Positions 42,860-52,852 of a DNA stretch of 60,925 nt are shown piece after piece. The stretch covers positions 1-60,925 of the forward strand of contig JAIXZB010000028.1 of NCBI GenBank assembly GCA_027489915.1. Reading direction: 5' to 3'. Positions within the stretch are counted from its first letter, which is position 1. Every line of letters begins with the position of its first letter. Both the position numbers and the translations under genes were made by a program. Source of the stretch: Rickettsiales bacterium. Its GTDB lineage: Bacteria > Pseudomonadota > Alphaproteobacteria > Rickettsiales > UBA3002. Under the pieces are notes generated by a model that had not been told where the DNA came from, searched no databases, and worked only from the letters and a program-made list of their open reading frames with translations.

Positions 42860-42987
42860 GAGGTGTCGTAGCACAGTCACATTGCGCTTGCCAAGCCCTA
42901 AGCTGTTATAATCGCTCGGGTTAGGTTTGACTTCACGCGAGCATGCTGTAGATGTCTTGCAAGTTATATATTGTAAAAGGACTTTAC

Positions 42988-44868
42988 ATGCTTTCGACAA
43001 TGCGCAAGGGCGTTTCTACCATTTTTGCCAAGGCACTGATGATTTTGCTGGTGCTATCATTTGCATTGTGGGGTGTGGGAGATATGATTCGCCAAGGCGG
43101 CACGCAGAGCGTTGCGAAAGTTGGCGATTCACGGATTTCTCCACAAGAATTCAATGAGCGCATGGCGCGTGCCAAGGCGCAAATGCAAGGTATGCCAGAG
43201 GAAATGCTTAACTCTTCTATGATGCGCACTCAGGTATTGCAGGGTATGGTACAGCAACTTTTGTTGTTGCAGGAATCAAACCGTATTGGCCTGAAAATCA
43301 ATGATGATATTATTGCACAAGTTATCCGCGAAAATCCACAATTTCAGGATAAAAATGGGTCATTTAGCGAAATCAGATTTTTAAGTTTTCTGCAAAATAA
43401 CCGCGTTTCTGAGGCTGGCTTTATTGCAACCATCCGCAATGATGTTGAATCAGCGAGTGTGCTGCAAACCCTTGACATGCCTGAATCGCTGCAGTTTCAG
43501 ACATTAAATAATGTACTGGCATTGGCGAAACGGCAATCGAGAAGTGCGGATATATTTATCATTCCGCAAACCAAGATTGAGAAAAAGGAACCAAGTGACA
43601 AAGCGCTAAACGCTCTTTATGAAACCATAAAAGCGGATTACATGGTGCCTGAAACACGCAGTATTTCCTATATCGTGGCTGATGTAACCGCTATCAACGC
43701 GGCTATCAGCAAAAATATATCTGAAGAAGCTATCGCAGATCGTTATGCAGCAGAAAAAGATGCGCTTGGGAAACCAGAAACCCGTGATGTGATGCAATAT
43801 TTATTTGCTGATAAAAAATCAGCAAAAGCGGCTGCAGCAGCACTTGCAGGTGGTTCAACAGATTCTGTGATAGCTAAGGATTTTGGTCTGAAAAATGGCA
43901 AGCCTGTTGTGATGAATGCTATTACGGCGGATGCGTTACCTGATGCAGTATCGGCTATTGTTTTTGATGCCCCCGAAAAGGGGTTCACTCCTCCTGTCAA
44001 AACAGACTTTGGATGGAATGTTTACAAAATTACTTCGGTTACGAAGCGCACTGTGCCTAGCTTAGAATCCAGCAAAGAAACTATTCGCACCCTACTTTTC
44101 AATGAAGAAAAAGAATCTGCGCTGCACGATATCTCTTATAAAATTGAAGATGCGTTGGCAGCGGGTGATACTATTGAAGCTGCCGTTAAAAGCCTTGGAT
44201 ATGATGCCAAAACATTCACGATTACTGCCGATAAATCTAAACGCACCCAAGGTGAGGCTAAATCACTCGAAGCTTATGTCATTAATACGGGCTTTGCGCT
44301 TGCTGAATCTGAATTTTCTGGATTTCAGGAATATGGCAAAGCGTATGTGGCTGTGACAGTGGGATCCATTACTCCAGAAACAGCAAAACCTTTGAATGAC
44401 GTTCGCACCCAAGTGCTTTCACGTTTTCATGAAAGCGAGCTCACACGGATATCAGCAGAGCATGCGGCTGCGACTGCGGCTGCACTACGCACAAGTAAAG
44501 ACCCCGTTGCAGTGGCGTCCAAATCTGGAGTGAGCGTTAGATCGCTAGGGCCTGTAAGGCTTGCTGAAGCACTGGCTTCGACCAAGGATGTGGGAGGAAT
44601 CCCTTCAGAACTTAGACGCCGCTTGTTTGAAACTGATCTCGGCGATATGACAACGCCCGTGCAGATGCCTAATGGTTCGTGGGCGCTGGCAAAAGTTACA
44701 AAAATTACGCAGGATACGGATTTTGCAGATACCGCCTCCCCCATTTCCCGGGAGCTGACGCCTGCACTGAATAATACGGTGTATGCGAATTATCTGCGGC
44801 ATCTTACCACGCTGTATCCGGTGGATGTGAATGAAGAGCTTCTCAATGGAAGTGCTGAAAATCCATGA
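42988..44868 (+). CDS. ppiD: Peptidyl-prolyl isomerase PpiD/SurA-type periplasmic chaperone
   Basis: The 626-residue membrane-anchored folding factor has one N-terminal transmembrane helix (about residues 14-31, AKALMILLVLSFALWGVG), a SurA-like N-terminal helical region (ISPQEFNERMARAKAQMQG), a parvulin-type domain around residues 265-360 (ETRDVMQYLFADKKSAKAAAAALAGG to FGWNVYKITSV) and a long C-terminal domain. AAAAGGA lies 7 bases before the chosen ATG. Its stop overlaps the trpE start (ATGA), the common alphaproteobacterial arrangement. Confidence 0.9.
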   Translation: MLSTMRKGVSTIFAKALMILLVLSFALWGVGDMIRQGGTQSVAKVGDSRISPQEFNERMARAKAQMQGMPEEMLNSSMMRTQVLQGMVQQLLLLQESNRIGLKINDDIIAQVIRENPQFQDKNGSFSEIRFLSFLQNNRVSEAGFIATIRNDVESASVLQTLDMPESLQFQTLNNVLALAKRQSRSADIFIIPQTKIEKKEPSDKALNALYETIKADYMVPETRSISYIVADVTAINAAISKNISEEAIADRYAAEKDALGKPETRDVMQYLFADKKSAKAAAAALAGGSTDSVIAKDFGLKNGKPVVMNAITADALPDAVSAIVFDAPEKGFTPPVKTDFGWNVYKITSVTKRTVPSLESSKETIRTLLFNEEKESALHDISYKIEDALAAGDTIEAAVKSLGYDAKTFTITADKSKRTQGEAKSLEAYVINTGFALAESEFSGFQEYGKAYVAVTVGSITPETAKPLNDVRTQVLSRFHESELTRISAEHAAATAAALRTSKDPVAVASKSGVSVRSLGPVRLAEALASTKDVGGIPSELRRRLFETDLGDMTTPVQMPNGSWALAKVTKITQDTDFADTASPISRELTPALNNTVYANYLRHLTTLYPVDVNEELLNGSAENP

Positions 44869-46364
44869 TCCGTATTGAACCAAGTCTGGATGAATTTACT
44901 GCGCACTACAAAGCGGGCGCGCCACAGCTTGTGTGGACGCGTATCATTTCGGATCTAGAAACCCCCGTTTCGGCACTCCTAAAGCTGAATCCAAATGCGG
45001 GGGCGTGCTTTATGCTAGAATCGGTTCATGGCGGCCAAACTCGTGGGCGCTACTCTATCATTGGGTTAGAGCCTGATTTAATGTGGCGTTGCATCGGCAA
45101 TCGCCCTGAAATTTCGCACACAGCACCATTTAATGAAGCATCGTTTGAGCCTGCGTGGGAAGATAGTGTGAATTCGCTACGCACGCTGATTCGTGAGCAT
45201 CGCATGGAGATTCCTGAAGCACTGCCACCTATGGCGGCTGGGCTTATTGGCTACATGGGCTATGACATGGTTAAGCTGATGGAACGTTTGCCTGATACCA
45301 AACCCGATACCATTGGTATTCCCGATGCATGCTTTATTCGCCCGCGTGTGATGTTAATTTTTGATTCGGTGGCGGGTGAAATTTTTGTGGTGACCACCCT
45401 GTGGAAGCCAGAAGGTGCAGCTCAAGAGTGCTATGCAGAGGCGGTAGCGCGCATTGAGCGTATTGCGGCACAATTGCAGGGTCCTGTGGATCAGCGCAAC
45501 TATTACAAAGATGTGCCAACTAGCGAAATACAATTCACTTCTAACAGCTCGCCTGAGGCGTATGATGCCATGGTGGAGCGTGCCAAAGAATATATTATCG
45601 CAGGGGATATTTTTCAGGTAGTGCCTTCGCAGCGTTTTGAAGCGCCGTTTGCGCATTCGCCTTTTGCGCTTTATCGCTCGTTGCGCCATCTTAACCCCTC
45701 GCCATTTTTGTTTTTCCTTAATTTTGGTGGCTATGCGCTTGTGGGCTCCAGCCCCGAGATTCTGGTGCGGCTGCGCGATGGGAAAGTGACCATTCGCCCG
45801 ATTGCAGGAACGCGTAAACGTGGAAAAACCAAAGCAGAAGATGAAGCGCTATCTGCAGATTTACTTGCTGACCCAAAAGAGATTGCAGAGCATTTGATGC
45901 TGCTGGATTTAGGGCGTAACGATGTGGGACGCATAAGCAAGCGCGGCACTGTGAAAGTGACAGAGCAGATGATTATCGAGTATTATTCGCATGTGATGCA
46001 TATTGTATCGAATGTAGAAGGCGAGCTTGATACAGAGCGTTTTGATGCGGTTGACGCACTGATGGCTGGGTTCCCTGCAGGCACCACAAGCGGTGCACCC
46101 AAAATCCGTGCGATGGAAATTATTGACGAGTTAGAGCCATGCAGGCGCAGTTTTTATGCGGGATGCGTTGGGTATTTCTCGGCCAATGGCTCAATGGATA
46201 CGTGTATTACGCTTCGCACCGCTTTGGTGAAAGATGGAAAACTCTATGCGCAAGCTGGAGGCGGTGTAGTGGCAGATAGTAATGGCGCTGCGGAATATGC
46301 TGAATCGTGTAACAAGGCACGCGCTATCTTGCGCGCGGCCGTTGATGCCGCAAAGTTTGTGTGA
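44865..46364 (+). CDS. trpE: Anthranilate synthase component I
   Basis: Converts chorismate to anthranilate with TrpG. The 499 residues include the tryptophan feedback-site segment ACFMLESVHGGQTRGRYSIIGLEPD (LLES-type) and the chorismate-binding core (RPIAGTRKRGKTKAEDE, LLDLGRNDVGRISKRGTV, MAGFPAGTTSGAPKIRAMEIIDELEP). It overlaps ppiD by 4 bp, so no room exists for a leader peptide or attenuator immediately before it. Confidence 0.97.
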   Translation: MIRIEPSLDEFTAHYKAGAPQLVWTRIISDLETPVSALLKLNPNAGACFMLESVHGGQTRGRYSIIGLEPDLMWRCIGNRPEISHTAPFNEASFEPAWEDSVNSLRTLIREHRMEIPEALPPMAAGLIGYMGYDMVKLMERLPDTKPDTIGIPDACFIRPRVMLIFDSVAGEIFVVTTLWKPEGAAQECYAEAVARIERIAAQLQGPVDQRNYYKDVPTSEIQFTSNSSPEAYDAMVERAKEYIIAGDIFQVVPSQRFEAPFAHSPFALYRSLRHLNPSPFLFFLNFGGYALVGSSPEILVRLRDGKVTIRPIAGTRKRGKTKAEDEALSADLLADPKEIAEHLMLLDLGRNDVGRISKRGTVKVTEQMIIEYYSHVMHIVSNVEGELDTERFDAVDALMAGFPAGTTSGAPKIRAMEIIDELEPCRRSFYAGCVGYFSANGSMDTCITLRTALVKDGKLYAQAGGGVVADSNGAAEYAESCNKARAILRAAVDAAKFV

Positions 46365-46370
46365 GGGCAT

Positions 46371-46946
46371 ATGCAAAACATTCTGCTTATCGATAATTAC
46401 GACAGCTTCACTTACAATCTGGTTCATTATTTTATGGAACTAGGCGCCCATGTAGATGTGGTACGCAACGATGCGCTGAGTGTTGCGGATGTGTTCGGCA
46501 AAAAGCCCGATGGGGTAGTGATTTCCCCTGGCCCCTGCTCGCCCAACGAGGCAGGTATCTGTGTGGATGTTATTAAGGCTGCACTTACAACAAAACTTCC
46601 TATTTTAGGTGTATGCCTTGGACATCAGTCGATTGGGCAGGCACTAGGTGGTAACGTGATTCGCGCACCTTATGTTATGCATGGAAAAACCAGCCGTATT
46701 CGGCACAAGAATATGGGGCTGTTTCATAGTATTGCCAACCCATTCACGGCAACGCGCTACCATTCGCTGATTGTGGAGCGTAGTTCGCTGCCCTCTTCGC
46801 TTATTGTAACGGCCGAGACCGATGACGGGCTTATTATGGGGCTACAACATGAGAGTCTGCCGCTTCATGGGGTGCAATTTCATCCTGAAAGTATTGCATC
46901 GGAACATGGACATGCGATGCTTGGAAACTTCCTGAAATCGCTGTGA
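46371..46946 (+). CDS. trpG: Anthranilate synthase component II (glutamine amidotransferase)
   Basis: This 191-residue class I amidotransferase supplies ammonia to TrpE. Seen are ILLIDNYDSFTYNLVHYF, the PGPCSPNEAG oxyanion segment, the catalytic Cys in ILGVCLGHQSIGQALGG and His-Glu in GVQFHPESIASEHG. It lies 6 bp after trpE, and its stop overlaps the trpD ATG by one base. It might also serve aminodeoxychorismate synthase. Confidence 0.96.
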   Translation: MQNILLIDNYDSFTYNLVHYFMELGAHVDVVRNDALSVADVFGKKPDGVVISPGPCSPNEAGICVDVIKAALTTKLPILGVCLGHQSIGQALGGNVIRAPYVMHGKTSRIRHKNMGLFHSIANPFTATRYHSLIVERSSLPSSLIVTAETDDGLIMGLQHESLPLHGVQFHPESIASEHGHAMLGNFLKSL

Positions 46947-47920
46947 TGGTATCCACACAAAATACCGCAAGCCTGATAGGCGCGATGCTTGATGGCACGA
47001 TAAGCGATGCAGATACGTCAGAAGCACTCATTGCCATGGCCCAGCGTGGCGAAACGGCAATGGATATTTTGGGTGCGGTGCAGGCGGTAATGGAACGTGC
47101 AGTGCCGTTTGATGCTCCTGCACATGCGGTGGATGTATGTGGCACGGGTGGCGATGGAATCCATAGCTACAATATTTCAACCGCCGTTGCCTTAGTTGTG
47201 GCTGCATGTGGTGTGCCAGTGGTGAAGCATGGAAATCGTTCCGTATCGTCGCTTTCTGGATCATCGGATGTGCTTTCGGCACTTGGAATACCCAGCAGCC
47301 TAAGCCCTGATTTTTGGCACGAGTGCCTATATACACATGGCATTGCGTTTTTATTTGCACCGCATTTTCATGCTGGTCTTGTGCGGCTCGCACCGATTCG
47401 CAAGGCGATAAGCACGCGTACTATTTTTAATGTGCTTGGGCCGTTATGTAATCCTGCGCGTATTAAACGCCAGCTTATGGGCGTTTATGCACCTTCCCTC
47501 ACTACGGTTATTGCAGAGGTAATGCGTTTGCGGGAAATGGAGTCTGCTTGGGTGGTGCACGGTCATGATGGAAGTGATGAGCTAAGTATTTCTGGCCCGA
47601 CAACCGTTGAAGCCGTCACCAGAAATACTGTAAAAAATATCACGATTTCTCCAGAGGATATAGGGCTTGCACGGCACCCATTAAGTGCGATCAAGGGTGG
47701 CTCGCCAGAGGTGAATGCGGCGGCAATGCTGACTTTATTTAGCGGTGAGCGCAGCGGTTACCGTTCTACTGTGCTGTGGAACGCGGCGGCAGCATTGATT
47801 GTGGCTGGGCAGACCGCAAGCTTGGATGAAGGCGCAATGCTTGCGGCGCAAGCCATAGATTCGGGCAAGGTACTGGCCTTGCTTAAGGCATTACAAGCGC
47901 GGGCTGAGAGGGTGATATGA
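46946..47920 (+). CDS. trpD: Anthranilate phosphoribosyltransferase
   Basis: Adds phosphoribosyl to anthranilate. The 324-residue protein has the PRPP-binding motif DVCGTGGDGIHSYNIST, the KHGNRSVSSLSGSSDVLSALG loop and FNVLGPLCNPARIKRQLMGVY. The ATG at 46946 overlaps the trpG stop. A GTG one codon upstream (46943) is in frame. The end overlaps trpC by 4 bp. Confidence 0.97.
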   Translation: MVSTQNTASLIGAMLDGTISDADTSEALIAMAQRGETAMDILGAVQAVMERAVPFDAPAHAVDVCGTGGDGIHSYNISTAVALVVAACGVPVVKHGNRSVSSLSGSSDVLSALGIPSSLSPDFWHECLYTHGIAFLFAPHFHAGLVRLAPIRKAISTRTIFNVLGPLCNPARIKRQLMGVYAPSLTTVIAEVMRLREMESAWVVHGHDGSDELSISGPTTVEAVTRNTVKNITISPEDIGLARHPLSAIKGGSPEVNAAAMLTLFSGERSGYRSTVLWNAAAALIVAGQTASLDEGAMLAAQAIDSGKVLALLKALQARAERVI

Positions 47921-48711
47921 TTGATACTTTGCAAGAAATATGTGAACTAAAGAAAGCGCATGTAGCTGCATGTAAAAAACGCTTCTCGCTTGCTGAGATA
48001 ACATCGGCAATCCCCTCGCAAGCGAAGCCTCGAGGATTTCATGAAGCACTGCGCACTCGCATTGAAGCAAGCAATCTTGGATTGATTGCGGAGATTAAAA
48101 AAGCATCGCCAAGCAGAGGGCTTATTCGTGCAGATTTCAATCCTGAAGCACTTGCTTTGGCCTATGCAAAGGGAGGCGCCACCTGCCTTTCCGTTCTTAC
48201 GGACACGCCCTATTTTCAGGGCGAGGATGCATATTTACAGCAGGCACGAAACGCCGTTTCACTGCCTGTACTGCGTAAAGATTTTATGCTTGATGTGTAT
48301 CAGGTGCATGAAAGCCGCATGCTAGGGGCGGATTGTATTTTATTGATTATGGCGTGTTTAAGTGATGTACAAGCGCAAGAACTTGAAGCCACAGCGCATG
48401 CACTTCAGATGGATGTGCTGGTAGAGGTGCATGATTCAGAAGAGCTGGAGCGCGCCCTCGCCTGCCTTGCTTCGCGCCTGATTGGCATCAATAACCGCAA
48501 TCTTAAAACTCTGAAGGTTGATCTTGTAACCAGTGAAACGCTTCGTAGACGTATCCCGAGCGATTATACAGTGATTTGCGAAAGTGGCATCAAGCAACAT
48601 GCAGACATTGCACGTATGCGGCGCGCAGATATGCACGGGTTTTTGGTTGGCGAATCGCTGATGCTGCAGGAGGATGTGGAGCGTGCAACACGAGCGCTGC
48701 TTCTGGGTTAA
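47917..48711 (+). CDS. trpC: Indole-3-glycerol phosphate synthase
   Basis: This 264-residue TIM-barrel enzyme closes the indole ring. It carries IAEIKKASPSRGLIRADFNPE, SVLTDTPYFQG, LRKDFMLDVYQVHESRMLGADCILLI and LIGINNRNLKTLKVD, and CESGIKQHADIARM near the end. It is the last gene of the ppiD-trpEGDC run and meets comEC tail to tail with a 4-bp overlap. trpF, trpB and trpA are not in the window. Confidence 0.97.
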   Translation: MIDTLQEICELKKAHVAACKKRFSLAEITSAIPSQAKPRGFHEALRTRIEASNLGLIAEIKKASPSRGLIRADFNPEALALAYAKGGATCLSVLTDTPYFQGEDAYLQQARNAVSLPVLRKDFMLDVYQVHESRMLGADCILLIMACLSDVQAQELEATAHALQMDVLVEVHDSEELERALACLASRLIGINNRNLKTLKVDLVTSETLRRRIPSDYTVICESGIKQHADIARMRRADMHGFLVGESLMLQEDVERATRALLLG

Positions 48712-50792
48712 TTTCCCATGCTCCATGGCCTCTGGCCTTGGTTATCTTTTGTAGTGTGCCACTCGATTCCATTTTGTGTGAAGAATCCCCAATGGCTGCC
48801 TTCGCGGTCGAAATCAGCACGGTCGATGAAGGTGGTTTTTTGGACACAAGCCTTGCGTTCGGAAGGATAAAAATAATAGCCACTTATCCATGTATTCACT
48901 TTGGGGCAGCCTTTTTTGATATCAGCAACGGTGTGGCTGACGCGTAATGTCGTACTTGAAACTGCAATGCTGCATCCATCGCGCTTGCACGTGATGTGTT
49001 TGAGAGGTTTTACGGTGCGGTATTCTGCAAAGGATTTCTGCCCCACGGCATTGGCCCATAGCTTTGCAAATAATCCATCTGATGTGCCGCGTAACATTAC
49101 ATATTCATCGCCTGTGCGTGTGGCAATTTGCATGGCCCGTGGGCTTAAGAATATATCGGGCGAGCGCACCGTGAACAGGCTTGCAACTCCAACAATCATG
49201 GCAATAACACCATAGCGGCGCGTGCGGGATTGCCAAAGGCAAAGCCAAAGAAGCCCAATGGTTGAAAGTGCTATTCCCCATTCGGTGGGGGCGCGAGAAT
49301 AGAGGATGGCATTCGGCCATGTGCTTACCTCATGGGCGACATACAACATCGCATCAATCCCGTAATTCATTATGTAAAGTGCGAGCACTTCTTCGCCAAT
49401 AGGAAGTAGTACGAAATAGATAGCGACCATGGGCATCAGAATGAAGGTGACAACGGGGGTTAGAACGAGGTTTGAAACCAGCCCGTATAGTGTTGCGTTG
49501 TTGAAATGGAAAAGAATAATGGGTGTAGTGGCGGCCTGCGCAACCAGTGTGGTCAGGCATAAAAAGCCGAACATTCTAAAGGCTTTTTGCACCATACTCG
49601 CATCGTGCAGGAGTGGGTCTTTGAATAACACATCAAACGCAGCAATGAGTGCGAGGGTGGCAGCAAAGGAAAGCTGAAATCCCGGCTCAATTACATCCGA
49701 TGGGTCGTAGGCAAGCATCAGAAGTGCCGCTAGTGCGATAGAGCGCATCGGCTGTGCATCGCGCTTGACGAGTATAGAAATCAGCATGATGGCAAGCATT
49801 ACATAAGCACGCACCGCAGATAGCTCGAAACCAGTGATGGCTACATAAGCAGTGATGGCAATAAGCGTGAGAAACGCTGTTAGAGTTTTGACTGCAGGGC
49901 GCAGGCCAAAGCCTGGGATCAGCGCAAGCAGGCTACGCAGTACTACAAACACAATGCCACCAATCACCACCATATGCGCACCTGAGATAGCAATAATATG
50001 AAGTAGGTTAGCGGCGCGCAATTCTTCGTGAACCACTTCGGGTATAGCAGAATCATCGCCTGTGATAAGTCCTGAAGCAATGGCTCCGTTGGTGCCAGGA
50101 AGCGTTTGCTGAATGGAGGCCGTGAGTGTATCGCGGGCGGTTTGCAGCCATTCTCGCAGCCCTTTTTTTGCTTCTTTCCCTGAGATGGTAATGGGCGGAA
50201 TCGCATAGCCCACCGCTCCGATATCGCGGAAAAAGAAATAGCGGCTGAAATCGAAAGCGTTTGGCATCACAGGGCCTGAGGGTGATAACAAAGCGGCGCG
50301 CACATTGATGGTTTGCCCCACCTCAAGTTCGGGCAATGTTTTGGCGCGGAAAGAAATACGGACGCGATTTGGGGTTTTATCTGACTCCACATTTTTTATG
50401 CGGAGTTTGGACAAGGTTATACGCAAACCTTTATCGACATGCTCGATGGCATCGATGGTGCCTGTCATGGCGCGAATTGGAAGCGCGGTCTCCAGCATTT
50501 TGGTGGTTTTGAGCGAGGTGCGGTATTTTGCATAGGAGGCACCTGTGAGTGCTAGCGTGATAACCAGCAAGGAAAGTCCCAGCGCTCGAGGGAGTTTCTT
50601 TTGAAGTATTATGGCCATGATAAGTGCAGGGAGTGAAGCGTGCAGCCAAATTCCTGGTTCGAAATTGAGGGCATAATACATGGCCATTCCTGCGCCTAGG
50701 CACACGGGAAGCCAAAGGAAGAAGCGCGGCGCTTCTTGCCGGTACCAAGCATTAAAAACCTGTTGCAGCCGCCACATTCGCGCTATAACCAC
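48708..50792 (-). CDS. comEC: ComEC/Rec2 family competence membrane channel
   Basis: The 694-residue polytopic inner-membrane protein translocates single-stranded DNA in natural transformation. Seen are an N-terminal helical hairpin and OB-like region (DUF4131 type), the signature ANLLHIIAISGAHMVVIGGIVF, and many hydrophobic helices across residues 230-540. The C-terminal 150 residues lack the HxHxDH metal site of a metallo-beta-lactamase domain, which is usual in this class. The GTG at 50792 is the first start; an ATG at 50777 (MWRLQQ) may be used. It diverges from gltX with only 32 bp between. Confidence 0.92.
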   Translation of the reverse strand: MVIARMWRLQQVFNAWYRQEAPRFFLWLPVCLGAGMAMYYALNFEPGIWLHASLPALIMAIILQKKLPRALGLSLLVITLALTGASYAKYRTSLKTTKMLETALPIRAMTGTIDAIEHVDKGLRITLSKLRIKNVESDKTPNRVRISFRAKTLPELEVGQTINVRAALLSPSGPVMPNAFDFSRYFFFRDIGAVGYAIPPITISGKEAKKGLREWLQTARDTLTASIQQTLPGTNGAIASGLITGDDSAIPEVVHEELRAANLLHIIAISGAHMVVIGGIVFVVLRSLLALIPGFGLRPAVKTLTAFLTLIAITAYVAITGFELSAVRAYVMLAIMLISILVKRDAQPMRSIALAALLMLAYDPSDVIEPGFQLSFAATLALIAAFDVLFKDPLLHDASMVQKAFRMFGFLCLTTLVAQAATTPIILFHFNNATLYGLVSNLVLTPVVTFILMPMVAIYFVLLPIGEEVLALYIMNYGIDAMLYVAHEVSTWPNAILYSRAPTEWGIALSTIGLLWLCLWQSRTRRYGVIAMIVGVASLFTVRSPDIFLSPRAMQIATRTGDEYVMLRGTSDGLFAKLWANAVGQKSFAEYRTVKPLKHITCKRDGCSIAVSSTTLRVSHTVADIKKGCPKVNTWISGYYFYPSERKACVQKTTFIDRADFDREGSHWGFFTQNGIEWHTTKDNQGQRPWSMGN

Positions 50793-50824
50793 CGTTCATT
50801 CACCTAAAGAGGCTTAGCAGTATC

Positions 50825-52213
50825 ATGCGCGTTGTCACCCGTTTTGCACCCTCGCCCACTGGATATTTACATATCGGTGGGGCGCGTACTGCCCTGTTTA
50901 ACTGGCTGTTTGCGCGCCACCATGGTGGCATTTTTCGTTTGCGTATTGAGGATACAGATGTGGCACGTTCCACAGATGATGCCAAACGGGCAATTGTGGA
51001 CGGGCTGAATTGGCTTGGGCTGAACTGGGATGACGAGGTGGTGTATCAACTCGCCCGCGCGCCACGCCACCGCCAGGTAGCAGAGGAATTGGTAAAGCTT
51101 GGTGAAGCGTATTATTGTTATGCCACGCAGGAAGAATTGGCTGCGCAGCGCGCTGCGGCGGAGGCGAAAGGTGAAGCGTTTCGCTATAACCGCTTTTGGC
51201 GTGATAAATCTGCTGCGGATGCACCCAAAGACATTCCGCCTGTGATTCGCATTAAAGCGCCGCTTGAAGGGGCGATTGTGGTAAAAGATCTGGTGCAAGG
51301 CGATGTAACCTTCACCGCCGATGCGTTGGATGATTTCATCATTTTGCGCTCCGATGGCACGCCCACTTATATGCATGCGGTAGTGGTGGATGATTTTGAT
51401 ATGGGCGTTACCCACGTGATTCGCGGCGATGACCATTTGAATAACGCAGGGCGACAGATGATTATCTATCAGGCTATGGGCTGGAATGTACCCCATTTTG
51501 CCCATATCCCACTGATTCACGGGCCGGACGGTGCGAAACTCAGCAAACGCCACGGAGCGCTTGGGGTTGAGGCTTACCGTGATTTAGGCTACCTGCCTAA
51601 TGGGATTTGCAATTATTTGTTGCGGCTAGGCTGGGCACATGGCGACGAGGAATTATTAGACCGCGCCCGCGCCACTGCATTGTTCGATATCAATGGTATC
51701 GGCAAAGGGCCTGCGCGCATGGATTTTGCGAAGCTCGATTTCGTGAATGCACATTACATGCGTGAAATGGCAGATGGTGCCATTTTACCTTTAGTCTGCG
51801 ATGCACTCGCTGCGCTTGGTATTGCAACTGATGAACATAAAAAATCTGTGTTACTTAAAGCTATTCCGTTACTTAAATTACGCACCCACACGATTGTTGA
51901 ACTAGCCAAAGCATCGATGTTTTTTCTTGCACAACCAGCGCCTGACGAGAAAGCGCAAGCGGCACTTACAAAGGGTAAAGATAACATTCCACTTATTATT
52001 TTTGCGCTTGAAGAAATGGCTGAACCATGGATTGCTGAATCCGTAAAATCAACTATTGCTGCTGTTGCTGAACAATCGGGAAAAAAGCTGGGCGAGCTTA
52101 TGCCGCCGCTGCGTGCTGGGTTGGTTGGCACAATGAGTGGGCCTGATGTACCTGATATTATTGCAATTCTTGGCAAGCACGAGGTGCTAGCACGGCTAAA
52201 AAACCTGTGCTAA
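50825..52213 (+). CDS. gltX: Glutamyl-tRNA synthetase
   Basis: The 462-residue class I synthetase has the HIGH motif in FAPSPTGYLHIGGARTALFNWLF, FRLRIEDTDVARS, the VIRGDDHLNNAGRQMIIYQAMG segment and the KMSKS-type loop GAKLSKRHGALGVE. GAGG lies 11-14 bases before the ATG. It may be discriminating or not; a second gltX cannot be judged from this window. Confidence 0.97.
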   Translation: MRVVTRFAPSPTGYLHIGGARTALFNWLFARHHGGIFRLRIEDTDVARSTDDAKRAIVDGLNWLGLNWDDEVVYQLARAPRHRQVAEELVKLGEAYYCYATQEELAAQRAAAEAKGEAFRYNRFWRDKSAADAPKDIPPVIRIKAPLEGAIVVKDLVQGDVTFTADALDDFIILRSDGTPTYMHAVVVDDFDMGVTHVIRGDDHLNNAGRQMIIYQAMGWNVPHFAHIPLIHGPDGAKLSKRHGALGVEAYRDLGYLPNGICNYLLRLGWAHGDEELLDRARATALFDINGIGKGPARMDFAKLDFVNAHYMREMADGAILPLVCDALAALGIATDEHKKSVLLKAIPLLKLRTHTIVELAKASMFFLAQPAPDEKAQAALTKGKDNIPLIIFALEEMAEPWIAESVKSTIAAVAEQSGKKLGELMPPLRAGLVGTMSGPDVPDIIAILGKHEVLARLKNLC

Positions 52214-52222
52214 TATAAGTTT

Positions 52223-52771
52223 ATGGCTGTGTTACCACTTGTTATTGCGCCCGATGCGCGCCTCAACATTCCCTCGCAAAAGGTGAATGTGGTGGATGAT
52301 GCTGTGCGTACACTTGCCAAAGATATGCTCGATACAATGTATGCGAATGAAGGTATCGGGCTTGCTGCGGTACAAGTAGGCGTTCACAAAAAAGTGATTG
52401 TGGTGGATGTCGGGGTACGCACTGGCACCCCTGCACCTCGCGTATTTATCAATCCTGAAATTATTCAGGAATCGGATGATATTTCTGTGTATAATGAAGG
52501 TTGCTTATCTTTTCCCGATCAGTTTTCGGAAGTGGAGCGTCCTGCGCACATCTCAGTAAAATATCTGGATGAACAGGGTGCAGAACACACGATAAAAGCA
52601 GAGGGTATTCTTGCTACCTGCTTACAGCATGAAATCGACCATACGAATGGTGTGGTGTTTGTAGATCATATCTCCTCTCTCAAGCGCGATATGATTTTGC
52701 GTAAGCTTAAAAAAGCCAAGCGACTTGGGCTTTATGATGAAGCGCCTGAAACTGAGGAGGCAAAGCGCTAG
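52223..52771 (+). CDS. def: Peptide deformylase
   Basis: Removes the N-formyl group from nascent proteins, and partners functionally with fmt at 53.4 kb. The 182 residues show the three family motifs: NEGIGLAAVQVG (residues 42-53), EGCLSFP with the metal-ligand Cys, and QHEIDHTNGVVF (HExxH). It follows gltX after 9 bp. Confidence 0.97.
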   Translation: MAVLPLVIAPDARLNIPSQKVNVVDDAVRTLAKDMLDTMYANEGIGLAAVQVGVHKKVIVVDVGVRTGTPAPRVFINPEIIQESDDISVYNEGCLSFPDQFSEVERPAHISVKYLDEQGAEHTIKAEGILATCLQHEIDHTNGVVFVDHISSLKRDMILRKLKKAKRLGLYDEAPETEEAKR

Positions 52772-52852
52772 CGTGTTATCCACCCTACCCTAGCTTTTAC
52801 TGGAAGCACTCTGTGCTATGATGTATTGCTTGGAATAACGGGAGAGACTTCC

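Noticed and set aside
48708..50792. comEC as a broken gene because the metallo-beta-lactamase site is missing
   Set aside because: Many alphaproteobacterial ComEC proteins lack a functional C-terminal metal site; the frame is intact.
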